From: Acidobacteriota bacterium
GTDB lineage: Bacteria > Acidobacteriota > Terriglobia > Terriglobales > Acidobacteriaceae
Assembly: GCA_021851465.1 (NCBI GenBank)
Contig: JAJZDL010000044.1
Location: 1 to 15,230 of the forward strand
Length of the DNA stretch: 15,230 nucleotides
Reading direction: 5' to 3'
The notes under the pieces: model-generated
Told to the model about the DNA's origin: nothing
Database searches by the model: none
Seen by the model: the letters and a program-made list of their open reading frames with translations, nothing else
Position numbers and translations under genes: made by a program
In this document: positions 13,236-15,230 of the stretch, piece after piece
Layout: each line of letters starts with the position of its first letter
Position numbering within the stretch: the first letter of the stretch is position 1

Positions 13236-15080
13236 ATGATCCTGACCCCGCTCGACTGGCTGGCGATCGCCGCGTACTTTGCGCTGAACCTGGCCATCGG
13301 CTTCTTCACCATGAAGCGCGCGTCGGGCGACATCGGCGAGTTTTTCCTCTCCGGGCGCAACGTGAGCTGGTGGCTGGCGGGGACGTCGATGGTGGCCACC
13401 ACCTTCGGCGCGGACACGCCGCTGGTGGTCACGGGGCTGATCTACGCGCAGGGGATCGCGGGCAACTGGCTGTGGTGGTCGTTTCTGCTGTCGGGGATGC
13501 TGACGGTGTTCTTCTTCGCGCCGCTGTGGCGACGGGCGGGCGTACTGACCGACATGGAGTTCGCCGAATTGCGTTACAGCGGCCGGCCCGCGACGTTTCT
13601 ACGCGGCTTCCGCGCCGTCTACCTCGCCTTTCCGGTGAACACCATTATCCTGGGCTGGGTGAACCTGGCGATGGCGAAGATCCTGGCCCTGACGCTGGGA
13701 TTGACGACGACGCGCCAGCAGCTCATGGGGGTCTTCTTCTGCCTCGCCCTCACGCTGGCGTACAACGCGGTCTCCGGCCTGTGGGCGGTGCTGTGGACCG
13801 ACCTGTTGCAGTTCATTCTCAAGATGAGCATGGTGGTGCTGCTGGCGTACTTTGCGGTCCACGCCGTGGGCGGAATGGGGGCGCTGGCCGCGCAGGTGCG
13901 CGCCTTCGACGCGGCCCACGCGGTGAACGGCCATGCGCGCGATACGCTGGCGTTTATTCCGTCGAGCGCGTCGCCGTTCTTCCTGAGCTTCCTGGTGCTG
14001 CTGAGCCTGAACTGGTGGGCGAGCTGGTATCCCGGGGCGGAGCCGGGCGGCGGCGGCTACATTGCGCAGAGGATTTTTTCGGCGAAGAACGAGAAGCACT
14101 CGCTGGGTGCAACGCTGTGGTTCAACATCGCGCACTACGCGCTGCGGCCGTGGCCGTGGATCCTGACCGCGCTGGTGGCGCTGGTGCTGTTGCCCAACCC
14201 CACGGCCGCGCAGGGCGGGATGGAGGGCGCGTATGTGTGGGTGATGGTGCACTCCCTGCCGCCCAGCCTGCGCGGGCTGATGCTGGCGGGGTTCGCGGCG
14301 GCGTACATGTCCACCGTTGGGACGCACCTGAACCTGGGCGCGTCGTATATGGTGAACGACCTGTACAAGCGGTTCATCGCGCGCGACGAGAGTGAGCGGC
14401 ACTACGTTGCGGCGTCGCGCGTGGCGACGGTGCTGGCGGCGGTGCTGAGCGCGGGCGCGACCGGATACATGCTGACGCATGGCGCGTCGATCGCAACGGC
14501 GTGGAAGTTCCTGCTGGCGCTGGGCGCGGGCGCTGGACTGGTCTTCATCCTGCGCTGGTACTGGTGGCGGATCAACGCATGGAGCGAGATCGCGGCGATG
14601 ACGGCGGCGGCGGCCCTCTCGTTGACGCTGGAGAGTGGGTGGGGAATGCCCGCGGTGCGCGCGCTGCACCGGATCGACCCCGCGCTGGCGGTGGCGCCGC
14701 TGAACCAGGACGACCCGCACGCCTTCGCGTGGCTGATGCTGACGACGACCGTGCTGACCACGGCGATCTGGATGGCGGCGACGCTGGCCACGCAGCCGGA
14801 GTCGGAGGCGACGCTACAGGCCTTCTACGACCGCGTGCGGCCGGCGGCGCTGGGCTGGCGGCAGTTTGCGCAGGCGCGCGAGCAGGTGGATGCCACGCTG
14901 GGCTACAACTTCTTCCATTGGGTGCTGGGCTTTACGCTGGTGTACGCGATGCTCTTCGGGGTGGGCAACCTGCTCTTCGGGCGCATCGCTCCCGGCTGCG
15001 GGCTGCTGGCGCTCAGCGGAAGCTGCCTGGGCGTGCTGTTCTGGAGCCTGAACCGTAGAGGCTGGAGCGTCTGGCGGTAG
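13236..15080 (+). CDS. Sodium/solute symporter family transporter (614 aa)
   Basis: This is a sodium-coupled membrane transporter of the SSS family with about 13-14 helices; it is longer than the usual 480-550. EFFLSGRNVSWWLAGTSMVA and TTFGADTPLVVTGLIYAQGI near residues 35-73 form the first core helices. NWWASWYPGAEPGGGGYIAQ then RIFSAKNEKHS mark the middle, and AYMSTVGTHLNLGASYMVND then LYKRF (about 351-375) is the conserved helix of the second sodium site. GAGG five bases before the ATG supports the start. Pairing with the mutarotase gene 42 bases upstream suggests a deoxysugar substrate, but the sequence is only distantly like the SGLT-type protein at the left edge, so the substrate is uncertain. 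The extra C-terminal segment holds two or three more helices. A small inverted repeat (ATTGC/GCAAT, 15085-15102) follows the stop but lacks a T run. Confidence 0.9.
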   Translation: MILTPLDWLAIAAYFALNLAIGFFTMKRASGDIGEFFLSGRNVSWWLAGTSMVATTFGADTPLVVTGLIYAQGIAGNWLWWSFLLSGMLTVFFFAPLWRRAGVLTDMEFAELRYSGRPATFLRGFRAVYLAFPVNTIILGWVNLAMAKILALTLGLTTTRQQLMGVFFCLALTLAYNAVSGLWAVLWTDLLQFILKMSMVVLLAYFAVHAVGGMGALAAQVRAFDAAHAVNGHARDTLAFIPSSASPFFLSFLVLLSLNWWASWYPGAEPGGGGYIAQRIFSAKNEKHSLGATLWFNIAHYALRPWPWILTALVALVLLPNPTAAQGGMEGAYVWVMVHSLPPSLRGLMLAGFAAAYMSTVGTHLNLGASYMVNDLYKRFIARDESERHYVAASRVATVLAAVLSAGATGYMLTHGASIATAWKFLLALGAGAGLVFILRWYWWRINAWSEIAAMTAAAALSLTLESGWGMPAVRALHRIDPALAVAPLNQDDPHAFAWLMLTTTVLTTAIWMAATLATQPESEATLQAFYDRVRPAALGWRQFAQAREQVDATLGYNFFHWVLGFTLVYAMLFGVGNLLFGRIAPGCGLLALSGSCLGVLFWSLNRRGWSVWR

Positions 15081-15199
15081 TATTATTGCGTTCTCTAGCA
15101 ATCAGCACTCTTGTCCAAATTAGCGTTTGAGCGGCGGCGGTAGAGCCCTGCTACGGTTTGTGTTGAGAGACATAAACCCAGAGGAGGATCACCGTCGCC

Positions 15200-15230
15200 G
15201 TGATTCGAGTATCCAGCATTTTCAGTCAGA
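15200..15230 (+). CDS. Start of a further gene, possibly an IS4-type transposase (cut by the window edge)
   Basis: AGGAGG at 15182-15187 is followed 12 bases later by GTG and the codons MIRVSSIFSQ before the window ends. This resembles the first residues of IS4-family transposases that begin with a DUF4372 domain, where an F-[ST]-Q stretch opens the protein. If so, the upstream 80-100 bases would be the left end of the insertion sequence. Ten residues are too few for a firm call; only the ribosome binding site and open frame are seen. Confidence 0.3.
   Translation, partial: MIRVSSIFSQ

Noticed and set aside
13370..14720. Alternate-frame and antisense readings over the right symporter
   Set aside because: They overlap a frame with strong SSS motifs and consist of Gly/Arg/His-rich shadow sequence.

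Overview
The window is GC-rich bacterial DNA with many G/C third codon positions, which creates long shadow reading frames on the opposite strands. The gene content points to an Acidobacteriota soil lineage, probably Terriglobales (relatives of Granulicella, Edaphobacter or Terriglobus). The pointers are a secreted NHL/Ig-like protein with a Cys-containing C-terminal tail of a kind I associate with this group, a cytochrome c maturation cluster with an unusual cysteine-rich CcmH, a carboxypeptidase-regulatory-like membrane protein beside it, and a mutarotase paired with a sodium/solute symporter. The taxonomic call is inference from family content, not from a marker gene.

Layout from left to right. 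Bases 1-1236 (minus) hold the N-terminal 412 residues of an SGLT-like sodium/solute symporter that runs off the left edge. A divergent spacer separates it from a stand-alone response-regulator receiver protein (1550-1981, plus). A tightly packed cytochrome c maturation block follows on the plus strand: ccmF (2077-4200), a variant ccmH (4193-4720) and a 98-residue CcmI-like membrane protein (4721-5017). Behind it come a secreted, membrane-anchored carboxypeptidase-regulatory-like protein (5149-6546) and a DUF4149 membrane protein (6646-7191). A CRP/FNR-type palindrome lies 37 bases upstream of ccmF. The housekeeping ATPase gene ychF (7230-8330, minus) converges on this block.

Bases 8331-9214 carry no convincing gene. 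They hold hairpin-forming repeats, a 13-base C tract and an AT-rich patch, and look like a site where small mobile repeats have collected. A ZIP-family metal transporter (9215-9970, plus) follows and converges on a large secreted protein (10012-12477, minus) with a six-unit NHL propeller, Ig-like/MBG domains and the Cys-containing tail. Divergent from it is a probable sugar-uptake pair: an L-rhamnose-mutarotase-family protein (12855-13193) and a 614-residue sodium/solute symporter (13236-15080). The last 150 bases hold a ribosome binding site and the first codons of a further gene, possibly an IS4-type transposase.

The most coherent functional unit is the ccm block. CcmF keeps all four heme-ligand histidines with the E. 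coli spacing of the first three. CcmH has a non-standard cysteine motif. A CcmI-like helical hairpin occurs both in the small membrane protein and at the C-terminus of the carboxypeptidase-regulatory-like protein, which suggests that the latter may also take part in cytochrome c assembly. No CRISPR array, tRNA or rRNA was seen.
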